NCBI GenBank assembly: GCA_030615475.1
Contig: JAUWZF010000015.1
Location: forward strand, 1 to 11,360
Length of the DNA stretch: 11,360 nucleotides
Direction of reading: 5' to 3'
DNA from: Dehalococcoidales bacterium
GTDB lineage: Bacteria > Chloroflexota > Dehalococcoidia > Dehalococcoidales > RBG-16-60-22
Each line of letters opens with the position of its first letter. Positions within the stretch are counted from its first letter, which is position 1. A model generated the notes under the pieces. The model was not told the origin of the DNA, made no database searches, and saw only the letters and a list, made by a program, of their open reading frames with translations. Shown here piece after piece: positions 1 to 6,625 of the stretch. Made by a program: the position numbers and the translations under genes.

Positions 1-76
1 TGGTGAGCCGCACAGGAATCGAACCTGTAACCTGCTGATTAAGAGTCAGCTGCTCTGCCAGTTGAGCTAGCGGCCC
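1..76 (-). tRNA. tRNA-Lys (anticodon CUU)
   Basis: The minus strand folds as a complete 76-base tRNA. The 7-bp acceptor stem pairs bases 70-76 with 5-11 (one G-U pair), position 4 gives discriminator A and positions 1-3 encode the 3' CCA. The T-arm carries the usual GGTTCGATTCC, and the anticodon loop reads CTCTTAA on the minus strand, giving anticodon CTT (plus-strand bases 41-43), which decodes AAG lysine codons. The 3' end lies exactly at the window edge, so any element integrated at this tRNA would lie outside the window. Confidence 0.97.
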
Positions 77-97
77 GTCACATAACTGCTGTTCATC

Positions 98-127
98 ATT
101 TTATCATCATGAGATATGTCGTGGCAA
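98..127 (-). promoter_or_regulatory. Candidate sigma-70 promoter for tRNA-Lys
   Basis: On the minus strand a TTGCCA box (122-127) is followed after 18 bases by TAAAAT (98-103). This is a good -35/-10 pair that would start transcription near base 91, about 15 bases upstream of the mature tRNA 5' end. The placement fits a single tRNA gene with a short leader. Recognised by eye, with no experimental support. Confidence 0.55.
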
Positions 128-164
128 GCAGCTTGAAGCTAACTGCCGGGGCAAGGCAGGCATA

Positions 165-207
165 AAATAAAGCTCTCCCATCTTCTTCATGTGCGAGAGC
201 TTTATTT
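165..207. terminator. Bidirectional intrinsic terminator hairpin
   Basis: Bases 165-177 and 195-207 form a perfect 13-bp inverted repeat around a 17-base loop. The A/T-rich outer half gives T-rich tails on both strands: TTTATTTGTGGTTTTT on plus and TTTATTTTATG on minus. It lies about 65 bases downstream of the minus-strand gene ending at 274 and probably stops its transcription before the tRNA promoter. The long loop is unusual for a classic terminator. Confidence 0.6.
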
Positions 208-273
208 GTGGTTTTTATAAAACTTGCTTTCTGTCGTCTACTCGGCAAGTTCCCTTTTCAAAACGTTGATTTG

Positions 274-492
274 TCAGTTTTGTATATGCTCGGTAAGCTT
301 CACCTTTTCTACCGGCGCCAGCAGGTTGCCGTCTGCCGTCATGATGTCCTTGGCGTTTAAGACATTGGCGTCCGGGTGGGCCAGGCGGAACTGTTTCATA
401 ATATCGTCGTGTTTCTGGAAAGACTCTTTATTATCCTTAGCCAGGCCACTCTTCTCTTCTGTTTTTTTCTTGCGTATCCACAGTATTATCAT
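274..492 (-). CDS. Small hydrophilic protein of unknown function (72 aa)
   Basis: I do not recognise this protein. The ATG at 490-492 has a strong GGGAGGT SD site six bases upstream, which supports both the gene and the start. The product opens with a short hydrophobic MIILWI and then becomes charged and lysine/aspartate-rich, with no membrane segment and no cysteine. Its middle (residues 24-52) has a helix-like pattern of charged and aliphatic residues. It follows the secreted-protein gene by about 97 bases on the same strand and precedes the 165-207 hairpin, so it is probably the last gene of that unit. The SD site is the main evidence that it is real. Confidence 0.6.
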   Translation of the reverse strand: MIILWIRKKKTEEKSGLAKDNKESFQKHDDIMKQFRLAHPDANVLNAKDIMTADGNLLAPVEKVKLTEHIQN

Positions 493-518
493 ATTTTTAC
501 CTCCCGCGGCGATTTTTA

Positions 519-569
519 TTATGTCGGCAGGTTCCTTACAATCCGTATTCTCTCCTTTATACAGTTCAT
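519..569 (-). other. Candidate 16-residue small ORF
   Basis: In the gap between the 590-1105 and 274-492 genes, the minus strand has GGGAGG seven bases before an ATG (567-569). This opens a 16-codon frame, MNCIKERIRIVRNLPT, closed by TAA at 519-521. The SD quality and spacing are good, but such short frames arise by chance and there is no recognisable motif. It could be a small cationic peptide, a leader for the downstream gene, or nothing. Confidence 0.22.
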
Positions 570-589
570 AGCGGAGCCTCCCTGTTAAC

Positions 590-1105
590 TCAGCTTACAG
601 TCAGGTAAAACCTGGGTGAGACGGCACTTCTATCGCCGCCGATTGCATAGCAGTAAAAACAGCCTTTATCGATGGTAATTTTGTAGTTGGCGTATCCCGG
701 CAGAATAAACTCCGTCATACCACCCTGCATCGTGATATAGGTCTCCCGGGGCGTTTCACCTTCACCAAAAGTTACTTTTTCCCACTGGTCGATACCGGTC
801 TGTACATAGATGCCGATGTTAAGGTTCATGTACCGGTAGCAGTGGATGAGCTCATCGGTATTGGTGATATACAGGGTATAGAGCGTATCGACGGTGCTGT
901 TGGCAGATTCAATATGAAAAAGGTCGCCCGGAGTGACGCCGCCTATAGCATTCCCGTAGGCATTCAATTTCGGTGCCGCGGCGGGTTCAGCAGCTTCTAT
1001 GCTCATGGGGGTACTCGCGGCTATGGCTTCGTCATAAGCGTATGCCACCGGCCAGGGGGCGAGTAGTAAAGCCGCAATCAGGGGAAAAATCAATTTCCTT
1101 TTCAT
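590..1105 (-). CDS. Secreted protein of unknown function (171 aa)
   Basis: The N-terminus is a classic Sec signal peptide: MKRK, a hydrophobic core (about residues 5-20) and an A-Y-A site with likely cleavage after residue 23. An Ala/Pro/Glu-rich linker (24-46) leads to a domain rich in aromatic and beta-prone residues (about 47-171) with cysteines at 89, 149 and 152. This looks like a small beta-sandwich exported to the cell surface or medium, but I cannot name the family. The ATG at 1103-1105 has AGAAGG about ten bases upstream. Another ATG five bases upstream (1108-1110) is out of frame and stops after two codons. The protein has no lipobox Cys and no C-terminal anchor. Confidence 0.8.
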   Translation of the reverse strand: MKRKLIFPLIAALLLAPWPVAYAYDEAIAASTPMSIEAAEPAAAPKLNAYGNAIGGVTPGDLFHIESANSTVDTLYTLYITNTDELIHCYRYMNLNIGIYVQTGIDQWEKVTFGEGETPRETYITMQGGMTEFILPGYANYKITIDKGCFYCYAIGGDRSAVSPRFYLTVS

Positions 1106-1276
1106 TTCATCGGGCCTTCTGCTTTAACTCTGCATACCGGATTTACTGTGTATCCGGTTTTTATCTCACAGTCTCAGCTTATCGTTGAAGTAAGAAATAA
1201 ATCATAAAAAGGTGGGGTGAAGCTGTAAACAATACGTAAATTTTTAGGGAGGAAAAACAGTCGAATAAAATGGAAA

Positions 1277-1303
1277 GGGCTTAGCGTTTTAATGGCTAAG
1301 CCC
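1277..1303 (-). terminator. Terminator-like hairpin after the stand-alone receiver gene
   Basis: GGGCTTAGC (1277-1285) and GCTAAGCCC (1295-1303) form a 9-bp GC-containing stem with a 9-base loop. On the minus strand the stem is followed by TTTCCATTTTATT. It sits about 60 bases downstream of the gene ending at 1362, the expected place for its terminator. The T-tract is interrupted, so termination may be leaky. Confidence 0.55.
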
Positions 1304-1361
1304 CACTGACTATTGGAAAGTTACCAAGCTGGGGAACAGCTTGTAAAGCAGGTTTCTATTT

Positions 1362-1781
1362 TCAGTATTTGCCGGTGCGCATGTCGGACAGCGGGTCGAC
1401 CGTTGCGGCGGCATTCCGCTTCAGGGTCTCATCTATGCGCGTTTTTAACACTTCGACTCCAAAAGGCTCGGTCAGATAGCTGTCGGAGCCCAGGCTCAGT
1501 CCCCTGACCGTGCTGTCGCCGGTACCCCAGGTGCTGAGCATCATGATGGGGAGATGGGTCCACTGGCGGAGTTGCAGGCACGTTCCGATTCCGTCCAGTG
1601 TGGGCATCATGATATCCAGGATGATAAACTCCGGGTCTTCGGAATCGATTACGTCTCTGAGGTGCATTCCGGTGTGGCGGGTGCTTATTATCTCGTACTC
1701 ACCATCGTTGAGTCCTTGCTGCAGGAAACTCACCAGTACCGGGTCGGTGCTGATGGTAAGGATTTTAGTTTTTGCCAGCAT
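1362..1781 (-). CDS. Stand-alone degenerate receiver-domain protein
   Basis: This 139-residue protein is one response-regulator receiver domain (about residues 5-122) plus a short polar tail, with no output domain. The phosphoacceptor region is intact (FIILDIMMP, Asp56), as is the Ser/Thr position (Ser83, in MMLSTW). Two catalytic features are lost. The acidic pair that binds magnesium is Ser11-Thr12 where active receivers have Asp-Asp, and the invariant Lys is Glu105 (LTEPFG where the KdpE-like regulator in this window has LTKPFG). Receivers with such losses often work without normal phosphotransfer. Overall similarity to the OmpR-type receiver at 4299-4994 suggests descent from a full-length regulator that lost its DNA-binding domain. 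AAGGAGG lies five bases before the ATG. It is transcribed alone, from a 209-base upstream gap. Confidence 0.88.
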   Translation of the reverse strand: MLAKTKILTISTDPVLVSFLQQGLNDGEYEIISTRHTGMHLRDVIDSEDPEFIILDIMMPTLDGIGTCLQLRQWTHLPIMMLSTWGTGDSTVRGLSLGSDSYLTEPFGVEVLKTRIDETLKRNAAATVDPLSDMRTGKY

Positions 1782-1864
1782 GTTAGCCTCCTTGGAGTTA
1801 TTGTTTAATTTTCTGGTATAAGACTAACATCGGGGCAATAAACAGGGCATAAACGGCCGCAGGG

Positions 1865-1882
1865 ATAAGATAAATATCTTAT
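1865..1882. promoter_or_regulatory. Palindromic operator-like site upstream of the receiver gene
   Basis: ATAAGATA and TATCTTAT form two perfect 8-bp inverted half-sites separated by AA. The site lies 83 bases upstream of the start codon at 1781, in the 209-base gap. It is too AT-rich and tight-looped to be a terminator, and its two-fold symmetry suits a dimeric DNA-binding protein. No regulator is identified. Confidence 0.35.
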
Positions 1883-1990
1883 TAATGATTGGGCAGGGTG
1901 GGGGGAGACAAACGTTACAATCGTATAAAGCGTATAGACGCTTGACATAATGTGTATTTACAGGCGGTTAAGTTGTCAACCGGTCTTATC

Positions 1991-2403
1991 TTATTCATTC
2001 AGTTTTTCCATGTGGTATTTACGAGTCAGCATTATTTCCAGAAAGATAATGGGCTTGGGTATTATCTTGAAGTCAAGAGGGCCGTGGGGTAACCCCTTGG
2101 AGATAGAGACGATGGTAGGGGAGTCGATAACGTGTTTTTCCTGTTCTTCACCCAGGCATATCTCTACCACGGCCCCGCCGAAATCCCGCACATCCATTGG
2201 GTCGGTCCCGAGGAAACAGAGCAGCTGTTGGAAGTCGCTGTGAAAATGAGGCTCCTTAAGCATGAGCTCCGGTTTGTAGATGACGTGGTGGGTGAGAATG
2301 CAGTCGGCGTCCATCTCGTCGCCGTTGGCCGATAGTCCCTCCAGTTGATGATGCGTTTTAAAAGCTTCTCTCAGGATATGTTTTCCGTATTTTTTTCCGC
2401 CAT
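1991..2403 (-). pseudogene. Small cupin protein, frameshifted in a poly-A run (paralogue of the next gene)
   Basis: This is a second copy of the cupin gene at 2417-2854. TAAGGAG precedes an ATG at 2401-2403, but that frame (MAEKNTENIS) hits TGA after ten codons. Adding one A to the A7 run at 2390-2396 restores MAEKKYGK, matching MAESKYGK of the paralogue, and reads through to the stop at 1991. The intact part from an internal ATG at 2312-2314 (107 codons) holds the cupin core. Its metal motif is altered: HFH is kept (His23 and His25 from the internal Met), the expected Glu is Gln29, and the second-motif His77 is kept although the usual PxG is SKG. It lies 13 bases after the paralogue, so the pair looks co-transcribed. 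A sequencing error, true decay or slippage-based expression are all possible. Confidence 0.75.
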
Positions 2404-2416
2404 TTTGCTTTTCTCC

Positions 2417-2854
2417 TTATTTTAATTGTTTTTTAACTGGTTTTTTCTTTGGTGGTGGCGGTCCGGCCGGTTTCCATATACGCGTCAGCGAGACCTCCAG
2501 GAATACGAGGGGTTTAGCGACTTTCGTGAAGACTATCGGGCAGTGCTGTAATCCGGAGGGGATGGAAACGACGGCGGTGGTGTTGATGACATGCTTTTCG
2601 TCTCCCAGAGTGAACTCTATTTCCGCCCCGAGGTTGGTGATATCCTCCGGGTTCCCCCCGATAAAACAGAGCATTTCCGGGAAGTCATGAGAATGGGGGT
2701 GGTCGAAGGACATCGGTTTGGAGATGCAGTGATAGCCAATGCTGCAGTCTGCGTCCAGCTCGCCGTTATGCGCCACGATTGATTTCCCGGTGTAGTGAGG
2801 TATGTTCATGACAAGTCCTGTTTTAATACATTTACCATATTTTGATTCAGCCAT
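2417..2854 (-). CDS. Small single-domain cupin protein (145 aa)
   Basis: The sequence fits both cupin signatures. Motif 1 is HSHDFPEMLCFIGG, matching HxH-x3-E-x6-G, with metal ligands His54, His56 and Glu60. Motif 2 is IPSGLQH, with His104. Such a site normally holds an Fe, Mn, Zn or Ni ion in a small beta-barrel, so it could be an enzyme or a ligand-binding protein; the substrate cannot be inferred. The protein is cytoplasmic, with no signal peptide. After the barrel comes a Pro/Lys tail (about residues 129-145) that its neighbour lacks. AAGGGGT lies five bases before the ATG. The frameshifted paralogue follows 13 bases downstream, and its SD overlaps this gene's TAA, so the pair arose by tandem duplication. 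Confidence 0.85.
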   Translation of the reverse strand: MAESKYGKCIKTGLVMNIPHYTGKSIVAHNGELDADCSIGYHCISKPMSFDHPHSHDFPEMLCFIGGNPEDITNLGAEIEFTLGDEKHVINTTAVVSIPSGLQHCPIVFTKVAKPLVFLEVSLTRIWKPAGPPPPKKKPVKKQLK

Positions 2855-2885
2855 TTTTTACCCCTTTTCTATTTTTTACCGCCCG

Positions 2886-2915
2886 TCAGCCCGCTCCCAT
2901 TTCTTCTGCGTTCAT
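2886..2915 (-). other. Candidate 9-residue leader ORF ahead of the cupin genes
   Basis: Upstream of the cupin gene the minus strand has AAGGAG seven bases before ATG (2913-2915), opening a nine-codon frame MNAEEMGAG that ends at TGA (2886-2888), 31 bases before the cupin ATG. The SD spacing is ideal. It could be a regulatory leader peptide or the remnant start of a lost gene. No codon run suggests attenuation. Low certainty. Confidence 0.22.
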
Positions 2916-3071
2916 GAATGGCTCCTTATCAATATTTTAGGTTACTCACCGACTTCGGGCAGTCTTCCCAGCCATAAACTTTGTCTTTAATTGATGTATT
3001 CATAGGGTCTCTATGCAAAAAAGTATAGACAAGCTGATGAATTAGCGCAAGGTAAGGAGTAACCGGCCGTC

Positions 3072-3100
3072 TTGACACTCACCTGAGAAAGTAGTAAAAT
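3072..3100 (+). promoter_or_regulatory. Near-consensus sigma-70 promoter for the lipoprotein gene
   Basis: A perfect TTGACA -35 box (3072-3077) is followed after exactly 17 bases by TAAAAT (3095-3100), predicting a start near base 3107 and a leader of about 45 bases. A perfect TATAAT also occurs at 3109-3114 but has no -35 partner at the right distance. This is the best promoter in the window. It serves the only plus-strand gene, in the divergent gap from the cupin pair. Confidence 0.75.
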
Positions 3101-3151
3101 AGGCATATTATAATACAAAAGTCACAAGATAACCGCAAGGAGGAATGTATA

Positions 3152-4255
3152 TTGTTGAGAAAAAGAGGGCAATATAGCATCTTGACGGCTGTTATAGTGA
3201 CACTAGTCTTGTTTGCAGCAGGCTGCCAGTGCGGAGCCACGGATATAACACCAGCTCCTGAGACAACACCGGCATCTGAAACACCAGTTCCTGAACTGGC
3301 GTCACCTTCGACTCCCACGCCCGCGCCGGCTCAGGAGGAGACGGTTATGACCCTCTACGAAAACACGGAGCACGGCTTTTCCATTGAGTATCCCGAGGGG
3401 TGGGTTGAGTATGTATACGGGGCGACGACAGGTTTCCATTTCCTGTGTAATGAACCCTAAGGAAGTCTCTCGGTGGATGTGTCGGTGGAATACAGGCCCG
3501 AGGGAATTAGCCTGGCCGACGTCGTAGCCGAGGGTAAGAAGTACATGGAATCGGCTTCGCAGTTTGAGATGCTCTCCGAAGGTAACGTTACCATAGGCGA
3601 CGGTATTTCGGCATACGAAATGGTAGGCAAAGGTGATATCGGCTCTGGCAAAGTGGAGAAGTTCAGATACGTCATCCTGGTGCGGGATAAACAGGTTTTC
3701 TGGGCTGGAATAAGCGGAGAGCCAGACCAATTTGACGAGCAGAAGCCGCTGGTAGACGCCGTCATCGACAGCGTCAAACTGCTGTCGTCCTATACCTATG
3801 TACCGCCGGCTCCCAGCCCGGGCGGCACCTACACCAGCGCCGAATACGGCTTCTCCATAACTTACCCGGCGGGGTGGGTTGACTATACCACCGGTGAATA
3901 CGGCGAAATTCTTGACCTGCGGGCTGCGGGCGGAATACCCGAGATAATGGTCAGGACATGGACTGAAGAAGAAACTACCCTTGCCGAGGCGGCATCGAAG
4001 CTGAAAAGCATGTTCAGTGAGCAGCTCGGTGACTATGAGTTCCTTTCCGAAGGTGAGATAGCACTGGACGACGGTACTCCGGCCTACGAGGTTGTGTTCA
4101 ATGGCACGATGGGGGGCTATTTCCTCACCTGCAAATATGTGGTTGTAATCACGGAAGCGAATGACTTCCTTCTAATGGGGTTCAGCCTTCCCGGCAGTTT
4201 TGAACAGGATGAACCGGTCCTCGATGAAGTAATTCGCAGCTTTCACCTGGAATAG
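3152..4255 (+). pseudogene. Lipoprotein with two PsbP/DcrB-like repeats, interrupted by an in-frame TAA
   Basis: Two reading frames (3152-3460 and 3473-4255) lie in the same phase and are separated only by TAA at 3458-3460, so this is one gene with one nonsense codon. The N-terminus is a lipoprotein signal with lipobox FAAGC (Cys25), predicting a lipid-anchored surface protein, then a Thr/Pro/Ala linker (about residues 30-60). Two homologous domains follow: repeat 1 from about 3356 (GFSIEYPEGWVEY) and repeat 2 from about 3830 (GFSITYPAGWVDY). This aromatic-Pro-Gly-Trp opening is typical of PsbP/DcrB-like domains. The stop falls in the first third of repeat 1. The start is TTG at 3152, eight bases after AAGGAGG; a nearer ATG (3145) stops after ten codons. 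AAGGAAG seven bases before GTG 3473 could allow re-initiation, but that product would lack the signal and begin mid-domain. Confidence 0.82.
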
Positions 4256-4266
4256 CCTGGGGAAAA

Positions 4267-4294
4267 GGGTTTATTATTTACCGCAGGTAAACCC
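4267..4294. terminator. Shared terminator between convergent genes
   Basis: GGGTTTA (4267-4273) and TAAACCC (4288-4294) pair around a 14-base loop. A competing inner hairpin TTTACC/GGTAAA (4277-4282 with 4286-4291) is also possible. GATTTTATT follows on the plus strand and CCCTTTTCC on the minus strand. It sits in the 43-base gap between the lipoprotein stop and the stop of the response-regulator operon, so it probably ends both transcripts. Confidence 0.6.
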
Positions 4295-4298
4295 GATT

Positions 4299-4994
4299 TT
4301 ATTCTATCGTCGCCAGGTGGTAGCCCACGCCGGGGATGGTCTGGATAAGCTTGGGGTTCTTGGGGTCGAGCTCCAGCTTCCGACGCAGTCGGCCGACGAA
4401 AACACGCAGGTACTCCTTCTCCGAGGAGTATTCGTTGCCCCAGACGCTCTGTAAAAGCATGGTGTGGGTGAGGACTTTATCGGAATGCACCGCCAGGTGC
4501 TGGAGCAGGGCATACTCGGTAGGGGTGAGCGTTATTTCCTTGCCGTCAACTGTGACGCGCCTCTTGGCGAAGTTAATCTCCAGGCTGTCGCAGACGAAGT
4601 TCGACTTGGCCGGCGCTACGGTAGGGTCGCCGCGGTGCCGGAAGGCCGTCTTGATTCTGGCCATCAGTTCGGCGATGCCGAAGGGTTTTGTCAAATAGTC
4701 GTCGGCGCCCAGTTCCAGGCATTTTACTTTGTCGTTTTCGTCGCCCCGGGCGCTGAGTATGATAATAGGCACGTCCGACCATTCCCGGATGCGGCGGACC
4801 ACTTCCACGCCGTCCACCTTGGGCATCATGAGGTCGAGTATTATCAGGTCCACGAAATCTCTCTGCACCGCCTCCAGGGATTCCTCCCCGTCAGTGGCGG
4901 AGATGACTTCGTAGCCGCGTATCTTGAGATTCGTACTGAGCAGTCTCAGTATCGCCGGGTCATCGTCTACGATGAGGATGTTTTTCTTGTCCAT
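4299..4994 (-). CDS. OmpR-family response regulator, KdpE-like
   Basis: This is a full-length (231 aa) two-domain regulator. The receiver domain (about 1-120) has every catalytic residue: Asp10/Asp11, phosphoacceptor Asp54 in ILDLMMP, Ser81 and Lys103 in LTKPFG. The C-terminal winged helix (about 132-229) shows LTPTEYALLQHLA, the recognition-helix region WGNEYSSEKEYLRVFV, GRLRRKLE and the closing PGVGYHL. The spacing is closest to KdpE, but no kdp genes are visible, so potassium control should not be assumed. It is the only DNA-binding output in the signalling cluster. AAGGGGGA precedes the ATG, and the gene begins 14 bases after the upstream kinase ends, so that kinase is the likely phosphodonor. 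It is the last gene before the 4267-4294 terminator. Confidence 0.95.
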   Translation of the reverse strand: MDKKNILIVDDDPAILRLLSTNLKIRGYEVISATDGEESLEAVQRDFVDLIILDLMMPKVDGVEVVRRIREWSDVPIIILSARGDENDKVKCLELGADDYLTKPFGIAELMARIKTAFRHRGDPTVAPAKSNFVCDSLEINFAKRRVTVDGKEITLTPTEYALLQHLAVHSDKVLTHTMLLQSVWGNEYSSEKEYLRVFVGRLRRKLELDPKNPKLIQTIPGVGYHLATIE

Positions 4995-5008
4995 AGCTGT
5001 GTCCCCCT

Positions 5009-6625
5009 TTAGTCCACCGGCAGGCTGAAGCTGAACTTGGTGCCTCTGGACGGTTCGCTTTCCACCCAGATTTTACCGCCATGCGCCTCGACGATACCCC
5101 GGCAGATGGCGAGCCCCAGTCCGGTTCCCTTTCTCCTTCCGGTCTTGCGGCCGTCTCCCTGGAAGAAGCGTTCGAATATTTTCTGGTGAAGCTCCGGAAG
5201 AATACCGACGCCTTCATCGGCCACGCTCAAGATGACTTCTTTACCGTTGGTATGAGCTTCGATAGTAATAGTCGTGTTGTCGTCCGAGAACTTTACCGCG
5301 TTCTCTACAAGATTGGTTAGCACCTCGCTGATTCGGCCGTCGTCGATGGCCACCGGCGGCGCCGAATCGGGGATTTTAACGGACAGGTGGTGTTTGGCGG
5401 TCAGGTTATCCAGTCTGTCCTTTATCGATTCGACCACCTCGGCGAGTTTGTGAGACTTCTTCTTTACCTCCAGGGCCTCGGCTTCGAGGCGCGACATCAT
5501 GAGCAGGTCCTCTACCAGCCGGGTCAGCGTATCGGCGTCCTTATCTATGGATACCAGGAAATCGCGCCGTGTCTGGTCGTCGAAAATAACGTCGGGTTGC
5601 AGTAAGCTGTTGGCGGAACCCTTTATCACGGCCAGGGGGGTGCGCAGTTCGTGAGATACGTTGGCCAGGAACTCGGTGCGCATGGAGTCCAGCTCCCTGA
5701 GTGCCCTGGCGCTCGAAGCCTCTTCATACAGCTGGGCGTTTCGCACGGCGATGGCAATTTCGCGGCCTATTCCCGTAAGCAGCTCGATATTATTGACGCT
5801 GAAGTAGTTCGCGAAGCTGGTAGCCACGCCCAGGACGCCGAGGCTCTCCCCCAGGATAGTCAGGGGAACGCCGGCAAACGAATTATAACCTCCGTGACTC
5901 AGGAAACCGAGGTCGGATTCTCCGTTTTCGGCTAACTCTTCGATTATTTCGGGCTTGGCTTCCCCGAAGATACGACCGATAACGCCGCTGTCTTTGCCGA
6001 CCTCTTTCGGCATGGCCTGGACTATCCTCTCGGACAGCCCGTGGTGGCCCTTCAGCAGCAAATGGTCGTTTACATTGAGATAAACGAAATTTACCTCCAG
6101 CCCGGTGGACTTGGTTACCCTGTCCAGCGCCGAATCTATAATCTTTTGCAGGTCAAGTGACTGGGATACGGCCTGGGATACGTCGAGCAGGGTATTGGTG
6201 ATGCGGTTATGCCGCTCCAGTTCTTCCATCAGCTGCCGGTTTTCCATGACCAGGTGCTGCTTCTCCAGGCCGCGGCTGATAACCGACAGGAGGTTCTTCG
6301 GGTCCAGCGGTTTCTCAAGGTAGGCGAAAGCGCCGCGGTTCAATGATTCCACGGCATTCTGTACCGAAGAATGGCCGGTCAGCATGATGGCGATGATATC
6401 CGGGTGAATTTCGATGATTCTGGAGAGCAGCTCGGTGCCGTTGGCATCGGGCAGACTGATATCCAGGATAGCGGCATTGTAGAAACGCTCTTTCAGCCGG
6501 GATATCGCCTCGCCGGCGGAAGGAGCCGTGCCTACCTCGTAGCCCTTCTTTCCCAGTACACGACTGATGATTTGTAGAAAATCAAGGTCATCATCGACTA
6601 CCAGTATGCTTTCGTTAGCCTTCAT
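5009..6625 (-). CDS. Receiver-GAF-histidine kinase (soluble hybrid sensor)
   Basis: A 538-residue cytoplasmic kinase with no membrane segment. In order: an intact receiver (1-120; Asp11/Asp12, Asp55, Thr83, Lys105), a probable coiled coil (120-155), a GAF sensor domain (about 155-300), a HisKA domain with H-box FLANVSHELRTPL (His325), and an HATPase_c domain with N-box LVENAVKF (Asn442), G1 DEGVG (470-474) and G2 GTGLGLAI (500-507). The receiver lies N-terminal, so phosphorylation there probably modulates the kinase, unlike the C-terminal receiver of common hybrid kinases. GGGGGAG sits just before the ATG. The first 11 bases overlap the end of the double-receiver gene, implying translational coupling. 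The GAF ligand cannot be inferred. It probably takes phosphate or signal from the upstream proteins and passes it to the KdpE-like regulator. Confidence 0.95.
   Translation of the reverse strand: MKANESILVVDDDLDFLQIISRVLGKKGYEVGTAPSAGEAISRLKERFYNAAILDISLPDANGTELLSRIIEIHPDIIAIMLTGHSSVQNAVESLNRGAFAYLEKPLDPKNLLSVISRGLEKQHLVMENRQLMEELERHNRITNTLLDVSQAVSQSLDLQKIIDSALDRVTKSTGLEVNFVYLNVNDHLLLKGHHGLSERIVQAMPKEVGKDSGVIGRIFGEAKPEIIEELAENGESDLGFLSHGGYNSFAGVPLTILGESLGVLGVATSFANYFSVNNIELLTGIGREIAIAVRNAQLYEEASSARALRELDSMRTEFLANVSHELRTPLAVIKGSANSLLQPDVIFDDQTRRDFLVSIDKDADTLTRLVEDLLMMSRLEAEALEVKKKSHKLAEVVESIKDRLDNLTAKHHLSVKIPDSAPPVAIDDGRISEVLTNLVENAVKFSDDNTTITIEAHTNGKEVILSVADEGVGILPELHQKIFERFFQGDGRKTGRRKGTGLGLAICRGIVEAHGGKIWVESEPSRGTKFSFSLPVD

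Noticed and set aside
1..273. tRNA-Lys as an integration site for a mobile element in this window
   Set aside because: The tRNA 3' end is at the window edge, so insertions would lie to the left. I saw no integrase or repeat of the tRNA 3' end elsewhere.
224..571. Long plus-strand frame across 224-571
   Set aside because: It lies antisense to the 274-492 gene, which has a strong SD. This frame has no SD, and its composition is that of a shadow frame.
1136..1158. ACCGGAT/ATCCGGT hairpin followed by TTTTTAT on the plus strand, as a terminator
   Set aside because: No plus-strand gene ends there, and the stem is only 7 bp. On the minus strand it lies in the leader of the secreted-protein gene with no clear role.
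1951..1979. Minus-strand TTGACA (1974-1979) with TACACA 17 bases on, as promoter of the receiver gene
   Set aside because: The -35 box is perfect but the -10 matches consensus at only three positions, and it sits 170 bases upstream. Too weak to list.
3001..3015. CATAG-N5-CTATG palindrome near the cupin/lipoprotein divergent region
   Set aside because: The arms are only five bases and low in complexity, so they are easily random.
1932..3030. Octamer GTATAGAC at 1932-1939 and again at 3023-3030, both in intergenic gaps
   Set aside because: Only eight bases match, and the flanks do not align. Two copies are within chance for this window.
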